This document shows positions 55,456 through 64,000 of a DNA stretch of 64,000 nucleotides, in pieces; the stretch's first letter is position 1, and every line of letters starts with the position of its first letter. The stretch covers positions 10,416,001 to 10,480,000 of the forward strand of contig JBITNC010000001.1 in the NCBI GenBank assembly GCA_050084985.1, written 5' to 3'. The notes beneath the pieces are model-generated. The model was given only the letters and a program-made list of their open reading frames with translations. It was not told the DNA's origin and did no database searches. The position numbers and the translations under genes were made by a program. Source of the stretch: Nageia nagi. Lineage: Eukaryota; Pinophyta.

Positions 55456-55858
55456 TGTTGATTAGGATTGTGTAATATATGCGCCATGAACAATCTTAAC
55501 CAAAGTAAATCAAGAACAGACTATGGTGATAGTCTGATCTCCGGAGAAGGCCGGTTCCTTATCCATTGGGTGTAGGAGAAGTAACAGGAAAGAAAATAAA
55601 AGGATTAGAGTGCGAGGAATTTAAGCAAAAGGCTTAGGGTAACAAGAGAGAAAGCAAAGGTGAATCACTAGTTCAGTGCGAGCTTTTGCTTAAATTCCTC
55701 GCACTCTACTCCTTTTATTTTCTTTCCTGTTACTTCTCCTACACCCAATGGATAAGGAACCGGCCTTCTCCGGAGATCAGACTATCACCATAGTCTGTTC
55801 TTGATTTACTTTGGTTAAGATTGTTCATGGCACATATATTACACAATCCTAATCAACA
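55456..55858. repeat. T2 5' LTR replaced by a fold-back: 176-bp arms, 51-bp loop
   Basis: Bases 55456-55631 and 55683-55858 are near-perfect reverse complements, and only a few bases differ. The right arm is the normal 3' end of the LTR (as at 62192-62367). The left arm and loop are the inverted copy of that LTR end. Thus the 5' LTR lacks its own U3 and begins with TGTTGATTAGG, the mirror of its terminus. The target duplication starts immediately outside, so the element integrated in this form. Confidence 0.93.
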
Positions 55859-55901
55859 GTATTTCTTTTTGGAATGCTCGGTGGGATACGAAGAAACTTA
55901 T

Positions 55902-55918
55902 TGGCGACTTTGCTGAAG
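55902..55918 (+). other. possible primer binding site of T2
   Basis: TGGCGACTTTGCTGAAG resembles the tRNA-Arg-type PBS (TGGCGACTC.GCTGGGGA) known from Ogre/Tat elements. It lies 43 bases after the LTR end, farther than usual, so the assignment is tentative. Confidence 0.4.
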
Positions 55919-56006
55919 CACTATCTATGGTATGTATTAAAGCAGATTATTTGTAAATATCATATGTGCTTTTGAACCTTGTATTTTCTTTTGCAACCTA
56001 GAGTTT

Positions 56007-56950
56007 ATGTGGACTAGATCTAAAACTAGAGCAGCAAAAGAAGCACCGGATTTTAGAACGTTGGATGCTCCTAAGAGAAAGATCCTGATCAAGTCCAAGT
56101 CTCTGAATAGTATCAGCACCCTAAAATCCTTTACCAAGCCAGAACCATCCGATCTTCACATTAGAAATACTTCTCCCAAAATGGCTAATCCAGCTCAGAA
56201 TATTTATCCGGAATGGGACAATGGGGTACCAATAGCCCTGGCAGTGTTGCATGACATCCCAACAAATGTTTTCAAAACCCTTCCGAAGTTTGATGCAACT
56301 TCAGAGAAAATAGCTTATGAGCATTTTGTTGATGTAGTTGGCTTAGCTAAGATTCATAATATCCAACATGAAGATGTCATGGTGAGATTACTGGCTCAGT
56401 CTTTCAAGGGAAAGGTCCTAGATTGGTACAAGGGCCTTCCTAATGGATCTATAACCACTTGGGCTCAACTGGCAGAGCCCTTTATCTTGGAATTTAATGA
56501 ATTAGGAGATCTTTTTTCTCTGTTAACACAGTTCACTTCAATCAAAAGATATGAGCAAGAAAATATCCCTAATTTCAACATTAGATTCCAAAAAACTTGG
56601 ATGAGAGTCCCATGCCAGCCAGGCCTCAGCAATTTCAAGCCCTAATGTATTACCTAAGAGCCTTCCCTCCGGATCTCTCTCTGCAAATCCAAAATTTCGA
56701 AGTGAATACTTTCCGAGAGGTCTATAGATAAGCGGTATATGCCGAATCCTGTCTTATTTCAGTAGGAAAATTACCAAGTCGCATGCCAATGCCTTATTTT
56801 CCAGTAACCGCCCAACAGCAAATTTACATGATAGCTAGATGCGCAAGAAAAAACTCATTTGAAATAGCGAAATTGAACGGGTGGCGGTTGTCGATCTTAG
56901 TAAATGGGCAGCATTTAAAGCGTTATAAACCCGCATGCGCGGGAGATTGA
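56007..56950 (+). pseudogene. gag: gypsy gag fused to integrase C-terminal tail
   Basis: ATG at 56007 (MWTRSKTRAAKEAPDF) opens a gag with the retrotransposon-gag core at about residues 120-200 (DVMVRLLAQSFKGKVLDWYK, TTWAQLAEPFILEF). A frameshift near 56600-56643 ends the first frame at 56645. The continuing frame (MYYLRAFPPDLSLQIQNFEV) has a TAA near 56728 and then reads AQQQIYMIARCARKN, running into the last about 40 residues of integrase (NGWRLSILVNGQHLKRYK) with TGA at 56948-56950. The integrase tail matches 3586-3700 (minus) of T1. The join lies in TTACATGATAGC, shared by both parents, so about 3.5-4 kb of pol were lost by a microhomology deletion. Not functional. Confidence 0.85.
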
Positions 56951-57364
56951 TCAAAAAAGAAAAGGATATGATTATGTACATATTGTAAATAGCGTGTTGT
57001 GTTCATTTATTTTAAGCAAGTGGGATTGTTGTTGTCATCTAATAGCAGTGAAATATTAATGGGAATAGCACGTTTCCGTCGACGGAAGTGGAGTTTCCGA
57101 GAAAATCAGCAGTATCAAATCTTGAGATTTCCAAGAAAATCATGAAAATCAGGCCTGTTATAAATGAAAGTACAGATGGAGTGATTTCACGCAAGTAAAA
57201 GGCGGTGCATTAACCCTCGAAGCTAATTTTAAAAGGGCCAAAGGTGGTTCATTTCAAATTTACCCGAAACTCAAATGCACGAGAGAGCTAAAGATCAAAA
57301 GGCAAGAAGCACAGGATATTGTCGGTAGTGATCAGAGTAATCAGAGTATTTCATAATACTGAGC
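56951..57364. other. T2 spacer between pol remnant and aORF
   Basis: Homologous to 3180-3585 (reverse complement). Non-coding. It probably carries signals for expression of the downstream aORF, but no promoter or splice acceptor was pinned down. Confidence 0.55.
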
Positions 57365-60300
57365 ATGGCCCCCCCTCAAACCAAAGTCGCTAAGGGAGTG
57401 GTCGATTCGATGGAGTTGCTGCAAGACACCATAATAACGGCTCAAAACAAAAATCCTAAGGGCACAGCTGAAGGTAAGTGCCTGAATTTTAGCTTTAACC
57501 ATATTGCACATGCTCCCATGGGGTCGAGGTTAATGTATTTCATTCCCCATAGATGCCTTCCAGCCCCTGAGTTGGTAGACTTAGTAAAAAGAGGGTTTGA
57601 TGCTACCTCGAGGACTGTCAAAATTCCTCTTGGTAAAATAGTTCTCAGCCTGGACCCCCTTTCAATTGAAAAAGCTTTCGACCCGTCACCACCTCAATCC
57701 ACTCCCATGGCAGTGAATTGGGATACAAGGCCAAGTGCTAATTTGAAAACAAATCTCCTAGCTTGGCTAAACAAGAATGCAGAGGGTGCGATGAGTTTCA
57801 AGGAAGTCCCTCGATCAGAAGTCTCGCTAGCCAATTTTAACACACATGCTCAGTTGTTACTGTCCATGTTGTCAATTGCTGCAGGAGAGCAATCTGATAG
57901 ATATATTTCCCTGAGCAAGCTGACCATAGCATATCTGATATCCCACCCAAGATCCCCCGTTATTTATAACTGGTCAGTTGCTATTTCAAATGGGATCTCC
58001 AAGCAGTTACAAAGAATAGAGGAAGGTTCCCATTTTGCTTTCGTCTCATACCTAATTTGGTTATTCATTCATCAAAATTCTGATTATTTTTCTCAAATGA
58101 CCCTGAATAAGCAAAGTGAGGATGAGTCCCTCAAATCTATAGATAAATGGACTGAAGAGGTTAGAACGGGAGCTGATTATTACAATTTTGTAGAGCATTT
58201 TTTACTTCCAGCAATGAGTTTAATGGTTCTGGCAATCCCAAGATTATCGACAGCCTCCCAACTATACCTCAGGATGCCGCATGGAGAGACAGGAGATTGG
58301 TTTTTTGCTGAGGAGGGGACTTTCATAAGATTGTACGGTTTTTCGGGGGCTCCATTTTTGCTACCTATTCATGTCACAGATTGGGTTTTTAGCATGGATT
58401 TCGCCAGGTAGACAGACTACATAGATGCCAAGTACAGGATAGCGGTGAAGAAGAGGGTCACTTACAGCCTCCCACTTAGAGTCCATGATTTGGTGTTGCA
58501 GAGTAGGGGCGGAAGCGAGGGTCTAGAACAAAAGCTTCTAGGGTTGAGACTTAAAAAAATGAACCAATTTTTGTTATATGACCCGGAGGATATTTTCAGC
58601 AAGAAGTTGAGAAGCCAGCCTAATCCTTCGGGCTTCAAGACAGATATAAGGCCGAAGTTCGAGCAGTGGAGAAATCCAGCAAGTGAAGATCGGGTGATGC
58701 CTCGAAACTTACTTTTAAAGGATCTATTGCCTCCATGGATGAGCTTTTATGAGAAGAAGGCCAATTTTGAATCAAAGACGGACTCCATCTCAAAAGCATC
58801 CCTGACTACCCTGAGGAGACAGAAGTGGAGTGAAGAGAAAATCGTGGCATTTGTACCATACAGAGTTGAGTCCGGAAATAAGCTTGCCCCTTTGGAGTCT
58901 GAGTTGGATGACAAATTTGAGTAGATGTGGCAGATTGAGCATCTTACAGATGTCTCATTGGATGATTCTTTAGCAAGTTTTGGTGGAGAGGAGCAGCAAC
59001 AACCGCCAAAGGTAGCTCAAGCCCCTATCCCCGACAGGCAAGTTAGTGAAGAAGCCAGAGAGACCACTCTGAAGACTTCCCAAGAAGTGGGAAAAAAGCA
59101 GGGGAAAGTCTATACAGCAAAGAGGAAGGTCGCAAAAGCTCCTCAGTCACCAAAGAAAAGAAAGAGGAGCTCCACTCCCACAAGTACGCTTTCTTCTCTC
59201 ATTCCTCCTCCTATCTCTGTTGTTTCTTCTGGTCCCTTGACAATTATTCCTCCTCTGGTAGTCACCCCTATTTCATCTTATTCACATCCCATCGCCGTTG
59301 TTGCATCCCCACCATCACCAACCCTTCCACCACTTCCTAATTTGCCATCACCATTCACATGGCCTAAAACCACTTCCTTTTCGTCGGTTCCCCTCATCAC
59401 TCCCCCACCAGTGTCATTTTCGTACCATCATCACCTCCATCATCCACTCCAGAGCCGTCTATACCTGCACCCATCAGTAGCAGTGTCTCTGGCCCTAGTC
59501 AAGCCAGCCCTGTTACACCAGTTCAACAGGTGGTACCCTCTTCCGCACCAGAGCTGAGCGCGGCCTCCCCATTCATCGTAATATCTGGTCAGCAGGTGTC
59601 GGTGAGTGGGATCATGGAGCAGTACAAGCAATTGAAGCAAAATCAGGAAGCCTGGATATAGAAGTAAATGCAAAAAATCCCGGCACTTGATAACCCGGTG
59701 AGGCTCCGGACGTCTATGGATGCAAAAAGCAGAGTTTTGGAGGTTGCTATTGCCCAAGATCATCAAGAGGGGCAAAGTGATTTGTCTGCAATGAACACCC
59801 GGGTAAGGATAGATACCAAGAGCATATCCTGGAGTGATAAGAATGAGCTATTGCAAACAGCCGTGGATTTAAATATTTCTGAACTGACCAAATTAGAGGT
59901 CAAATATAATAAGCTTCAGAAAGCAAATGAAGCAATGAAGCAGCAATTAGATTCTCAACATCTAAAATTAAAAGCCGCAGACAACAATATAGCTGCTCTC
60001 AGAGTAAGTTTAGCTGTCGCCCCGACTGCAGATAGCCTAACAAAGAAAGATGTGGTCATAGCACAGAAGGATGCAGAAATTGCAACCAAAATAGCTGAAG
60101 TAGCAGCAAGAGAGACAATAATTGGCAATTTAAACACCAACATTACACAGATGCAGTTGAATTCAAATGTCAATAAGGTTGACAGAGATTTTTTGATCAA
60201 AATAAAAGAAAAATTCTAGGAGCAATTATCCCCAAGGATTAAACAACTGATGCAACTCAGAGATCACATTGATCTATGTTTTTCAGAGTTGAAGAAATTA

Positions 60301-60774
60301 GAGGCAAATGTCAATCTCTGTGAAAGTACTCTTGACCCCATGGAGAAGTTAGCAAAGAGGGCAAATAAAAAGCTGGGTGAGATTTCCGACGAAAAGCTTC
60401 AAGCCCTAAATGTGGGAAATAGATTCGAGTTAATCTCAGCGATTAACTACCCAGTCCGCGGGAAATGGGCATGCCATGAAATAAAAAATAATTTAATCAA
60501 GCAGTTGCAGGGGATAGAAACCCAGAAAGCTGAGATAAGGAAATTATCTGAGGTCGAATTTTCAGGATTGTGGAAAGAGGATAGTTCACCCATCTCTGAG
60601 GCTGAATTTTTGAAACACATTCAGGAAGATAGTCAAAAGGTGGAGGATATAGATTTATTACTGACTTCTTTTGATGAGTCAAATTTGTTTAAATTTTTTG
60701 ACCAATGTGCCAATAAAGGAGTGGTCCTGCAGCGGCTATTGCAAAATATGGGCAAATTTCCTACGAAATTTTGA
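57365..60774 (+). pseudogene. aORF copy C, full-length accessory ORF with internal stops
   Basis: ATG at 57365 (MAPPQTKVAKG). The originally single frame of about 1130 codons has four parts. First a globular region (about residues 1-540, shared with T1), then a basic bipartite NLS-like cluster (KRKVAKAPQSPKKRKRSS, 59120-59170). A Pro/Ser/Thr-rich linker (59180-59600) and a C-terminal helical, coiled-coil-like region (59800-60770; KLEVKYNKLQKANEAMKQQL, IAQKDAEIATKIAEVAARET) follow. Breaks: TAG at 58409-58411, TAG at 58922-58924, a frameshift near 59415, stops near 59659-59667 and TAG at 60217-60219. No catalytic motif is seen. A structural or nucleic-acid-associated nuclear protein is a guess from the layout. 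Possibly related to accessory ORFs of other Tat/Ogre elements. Confidence 0.75.
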
Positions 60775-61065
60775 ACACCATAGCTCTAGCCCAATCAAGA
60801 ATAAAAGACTTCTTCGAAAAACATGCAAGTTGGGGTAAGGTTGTGCAATTTTTAGGGGTTCAGAGTTGAAATAACAGATTTCATTTTGGTATTATTTTTT
60901 AGACTGAGTTCAAAATTCCTCTTTGATAAAGGCAAAATTTTTCCCCAGAAGTCGCCATAATGTATATCCATACATAATAAATTCTTTATTAAAGCCCGGT
61001 GTACTTTACTTGCAATTATGAGTTCATTTTAAGATCCCCGGGAGTTTTTTTGAAGCAAATAAAGC

Positions 61066-61625
61066 AGACCGGATAAAATGATGATGTCACGGAGGATAAG
61101 ATAGTCACATTTTGGTAAATACCGGGTTTCGAAGATGATGAGGTCAGCAAAGGGGAGATTAAAAGGGCCAGATTCAGTGGATAAAGCGTTTCGGAATAAA
61201 ATGATGACATCACAGAGGATAAGATAGTCACATTTTGGTAAATACCAGGTTTCGGAGATGATGAGGTCTGCAAGGGGAGATTAAAAGGGCCGGAGTCAGT
61301 GGATAAAGCGTTTCGAAATAAAATGATGACATCACGGAGGATAAGATAGTCACGTTTTGGTAAAGATCGGGTTCTGGAGATGATGAGGTCAGTAAGGGGT
61401 AATTAAAAAGGCCAGAATCAGTGGATAAAGCGTTTCGGAATAAAATGATGATGTCACGGAGAGTAAGATAGTCACATTTTGGTAAAGACCGAGTTCCGAA
61501 GATGATGAGGTCGGTAAGAGATAATCAAAAAGACGGAGTCTATAAATTAAATGTTCCGGAAGTAAAGTGTTCTGAAATAAAATGATGACATCACGGAGGA
61601 AAAGATAGTCACATTTTGGCAAGGA
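61066..61625. repeat. 122-bp tandem repeats in T2 3' region
   Basis: Five copies of a unit containing AATGATGACATCAC, GGAGGATAAGATAGTCAC and GATGATGAGGTC. GATAAG-type anchors fall at about 61094, 61218, 61340, 61462 and 61598, with the last unit longer and changed. They lie between the aORF and the LTR, the place where Tat/Ogre elements are known to carry variable tandem repeats. Confidence 0.88.
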
Positions 61626-61669
61626 CATAGATCTTAGAGAAGGTGATACCTACGAAAGGCGAAATCTTA

Positions 61670-62367
61670 GTTTTGAGAAGATGTTACCTTCCACGACCTC
61701 TTCAGCTCTGTAACATTCGGACAAGTGGCATATATAATGATGATAGTTAGAAGTGGCCAGAATCTTGAGGCCATTTTTTTGTAATAGTTTTGTTTTCATT
61801 TTCTTGTAACCGATATTTTTTCAGTATAAGTATATGAAAATAAAGTGAAAGAAGGGTCGGAAGCCCTAGTATTGCTCTTTACATTTGTTCTCGAAGACCT
61901 GTAGTTTTTTATCAGTAATATGATACCATCTTGACCTTTCTTATCTAGCACTTGTAATTGTTATTCTTAATTAGGTTACATTATGGCAGCTTAGCGTGTT
62001 TCCTGAATGATAATTGCGAGCTGTTAGTATAACTGTGTCTACATACATGGTAGAGTAAAACTGGGAAACTATTAGAGAGTGAGAGCTTGTACTGTAGCTG
62101 CTACACTAGATTCAGACTAAGGTTTCACACCCTGTGAAAGCTCACGCTGAACTAGTGATTCACCTTTGCTTTCTCTCTTGTTACCCTAAGCCTTTTGCTT
62201 AAATTCCTCGCACTTTACTCCTTTTATTTTCTTTCCTGTTACTTCTCCTACACCCAATGGATAAGGAACCGACCTTCTCCGGAGATCAGACTGTCACCAT
62301 AGTCTGTTCTTGATTTACTTTGGTTAAGATTGTTCATGGCGCATATATTACACAATCCTAATCAACA
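61670..62367 (+). repeat. T2 right LTR (start inferred)
   Basis: Ends CCTAATCAACA at 62367, next to target duplication GTTTT. The start is inferred at TGTTACCTTCCACG (61670), preceded by a purine-rich stretch (TTGAGAAGA). It cannot be checked against the 5' LTR, which has lost this part. A TATA-like TATAAGTATATG lies at about 61825, with AATAAAG nearby at 61843, consistent with U3-R promoter and processing signals. Confidence 0.65.
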
Positions 62368-62406
62368 GTTTTATTGCAATAACGATTAGTATTTCTGCAA
62401 TTTTAC

Positions 62407-62829
62407 CCAGATGATCATTATGGTATTTGCATGATTCTTCAACTCAATCATGAGGATCATGTTTGCCAATTATTTCATTTGCTTAGTCGACATGGTTGGA
62501 CATGGTGTATAGTGGTTTATACTCCGTTCAATCGCTATCTGTTGCAATTTGTATGCTACATTGAAACGCCTTCCCTACATCCATAGGAGTATTTTGAACC
62601 ACTTATTATTGCATGGGTAGTTTATCATCATGGATTTCAATGGTCATCCACGTACTCTTTTCACATTGCTTGGCGAGGTGAACATCGTATTTTATGCCAT
62701 CGATTTTTATTTACTTATCACTTTTCATCTCTTTCACATCAATATCTATTGGGATTGAACACATCTGATTCTAGCATATCTGAAGATGATGCTAAGTCTT
62801 CAGATTCTAGTGACCATGTACTAGATTAG
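62407..62829 (+). pseudogene. unknown ORF copy 1, main part
   Basis: Frame from CCA at 62407 to TAG at 62827-62829, with a single internal TAG at 62584. The protein is rich in Trp, His and Tyr (FHLLSRHGWTWCIVVYTPF, FQWSSTYSFHIAWRGEHRIL) and ends in a Ser/Asp-rich tail (SEDDAKSSDSSDHVLD). Such a composition is unlike chance AT-rich translation. It probably continues the start at 55346 across the T2 insertion. A diverged relative lies at 63378-63620. No family recognised. The host element E3 is on the other strand. Confidence 0.45.
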
Positions 62830-63073
62830 CATTAACCAAGTCGTAATCACCATCCACTTGGGCTTGTTAGTGGGAATCTTTTCTAACATTGTAATAAAGG
62901 ATAAGGTCACATTATTTATTATGCTTGTACTTGATCCATTTTGATGTTCCCATTGATAAGTGATAATCTCATGAGTTTGGAATTCTATAAATTCATTGTA
63001 TTCTAGTTGATCATCATCATTTTCACTTATGTAAAAAACCTTCAAAGAGAGCTAACTCACTTTGTCATTCATC

Positions 63074-63620
63074 ATGGACATGACCATTTTCCAAGGTCTG
63101 CATGCGGATCTTCCTCAAGATGTTCTTTATCGATGTATTCAAGGTTGAGTCTTACAACGTGCTTACACTGCATTGCAGACTGCGATGCGATAAAACATAG
63201 TTCGTATACAAAGTGATCAAGATCTTCATTGATAGGCCATCTACTTTATCCATCACTTGGAGGATGCTGCAGTTGCGCCTCATACTCGCACTTATTTATC
63301 ATCTGAATTGGACATGGAAGATTGTTCTTTATTGTTCATGGATATTTTTTGTCTTCCATTTTCTACACTATTGAAGTCCTCATGAGGATTTTCACCCATA
63401 TACTATTGCACTTATAGTATGGCGATGAGATCTTCATTGGGAGTCCACTTTTATGTCACAACTAACGCGAGAAGAGGATCAATAGGTGTACTACTCATTT
63501 TTTAACATTAGGTGTCAGTTTGCCTCGATTACTCTTGAAGCATTATTCCATATACCTAGTTCTCTTATCATAGATCCTAAGAGTTCAAACTCCAACTCTC
63601 CTGATCATACTTCTACTTAA
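63074..63620 (+). pseudogene. unknown ORF copy 2, decayed
   Basis: ATG at 63074 with MDMTIFQGLHADLPQDVLYR, resembling the copy 1 start, followed by stops. The 3' part at 63378-63620 reads PHEDFHPYTIALIVWR, a stop, LHWESTFMSQLTREEDQ, a stop, and a Ser/Asn-rich end (DPKSSNSNSPDHTST). Its spacing and Ser/Asp-rich ending parallel copy 1, so the two look like an old tandem duplication of one unknown gene. Confidence 0.35.
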
Positions 63621-63869
63621 TTTGGCTATCCACTCGATCATGTGAGTGGAACTTTTTAGAAATATTATTTTTGTTACTATCTTGTATTAAATCATTTATT
63701 GGATAAAGTTCCAAGTTCTCAAGATAAGTCATAAATACAATACTTTTAATTTAAGGACATTGTAAATAATGATGCACATAAAACAAAATAATGATAGTAA
63801 ATAAGAATGAGCAAACCCTCATACTTGTAGAACAAATCACTGTAGCACAACATAAAAAAGAACACCAAT

Positions 63870-63975
63870 GAATATAGAGTGACATGGTTGAGGTTTGTTG
63901 TCTTGTCTAAAATTAGACCTTCACTTGGATGCCCACACAAGAGGAGCCCAGGTCCTACCAATTCCCATTGGGTAG
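63870..63975. repeat. E-family leader copy at window end
   Basis: Matches 51610-51750 with scattered changes (GAGTGACATGGTTGAGGTTT, GCCCACACAAGAGGAGCCCA). Confidence 0.75.
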
Positions 63976-64000
63976 CAATATATTCTCATAAGGAGATGTA

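Larger units (their letters stand above)
55456..62367 (+). mobile_element. T2: Tat/Ogre-like gypsy element, pol-deleted, with target duplication GTTTT
   Basis: 6912 bp flanked by perfect 5-base repeats GTTTT (55451-55455 and 62368-62372). Order on +: fold-back 5' LTR (55456-55858), leader with a possible PBS (about 55902), gag (56007 on) fused to the integrase C-terminus (to 56950), spacer, aORF (57365-60774), 122-bp tandem repeats (61066-61625), right LTR to 62367. Protease, RT, RNase H and the integrase core are deleted. The same family as T1. Confidence 0.88.
51880..64000 (-). mobile_element. E3: E-family element without visible pol, split by T2
   Basis: LTR at about 51880-52371, polypurine-type tract (minus AAGGGAGAG), a long minisatellite (53540-54060), non-coding sequence to 55455, then after T2 further sequence (62373-63860). 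It ends in a stretch like the E2 leader (63870-63975), so the partner LTR should lie just beyond the window. No gag or pol on minus. Between 55346 and 63620 unusual + strand frames occur (listed separately). Confidence 0.5.

Noticed and set aside
61016-61628. Minus frames with repeated YQNVTILSSVMSSFYSETL
   Set aside because: By-product of the 122-bp tandem repeats in the T2 3' region, antisense to the element.
1-64000. CRISPR arrays, rRNA, tRNA genes or bacterial operons
   Set aside because: None seen. Tandem repeats here lack unique spacers, and no tRNA cloverleaf or rRNA motif was recognised by reading. A covariance-model scan was not possible.

Overview
The window is a stretch of plant nuclear DNA made almost entirely of nested transposable elements. 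The evidence is Ty1/copia and Ty3/gypsy polyproteins of plant type, a BED/DUF659-type hAT transposase with plant-style GT-AG introns, PBS sequences matching initiator tRNA-Met, and a decayed pentatricopeptide-repeat (PPR) gene fragment. The low gene density, long AT-rich retrotransposon spacers and deep nesting suggest a large repeat-rich seed-plant genome. A gymnosperm is my best guess, but this is inference only. No intact host gene was recognised. The only intact-looking protein gene is a hAT transposase.

Layout. (1) 1-6245: T1, a rearranged Tat/Ogre-like gypsy element. An accessory ORF (aORF) on + meets its own inverted copy in a ~1.5 kb palindrome with a 36-base loop, followed by inverted integrase, RNase H and RT, and then an LTR end back on +. 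T1 abuts the LTR of a copia element. (2) 6246-17.6 kb: copia C0 on the minus strand, split inside its RT by an 8.66 kb insertion, L1 (7465-16120, target duplication GTGTA). L1 is itself split by a complete hAT element (9556-13446, target duplication TGTGGGAT). (3) 17.6-24.5 kb: old unassigned DNA with a PPR pseudogene fragment near 23.4-23.85 kb. (4) 24.5-33.7 kb: a fossil hAT gene on +, split by copia C1 (25573-32669), whose 5' part holds E1, a piece of a third family. (5) 33.7-39.9 kb: mostly unassigned DNA with a 727-bp terminal-inverted-repeat element and a gypsy RT remnant. (6) 39.9-46.4 kb: C3, a copia-related non-autonomous element. One of its LTRs carries a nested 2.8 kb LTR element (N1), which in turn carries a small SINE-like insertion. 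(7) 46.45-64 kb: E2 (copia with decayed pol) and E3 (related, no pol seen), both on minus. E3 is interrupted by T2 (55456-62367, target duplication GTTTT), a second Tat/Ogre-like element with most of pol deleted.

The two Tat/Ogre-like copies explain each other. Together they give the order LTR, gag, PR-RT-RH-IN, a long aORF (globular region, basic NLS-like cluster, Pro/Ser linker, coiled coil), 122-bp tandem repeats, LTR. Both carry fold-back inversions, at the aORF in T1 and in the 5' LTR of T2. The T1 inverted repeat, if transcribed, would form a long hairpin RNA able to feed small-RNA silencing of the family.
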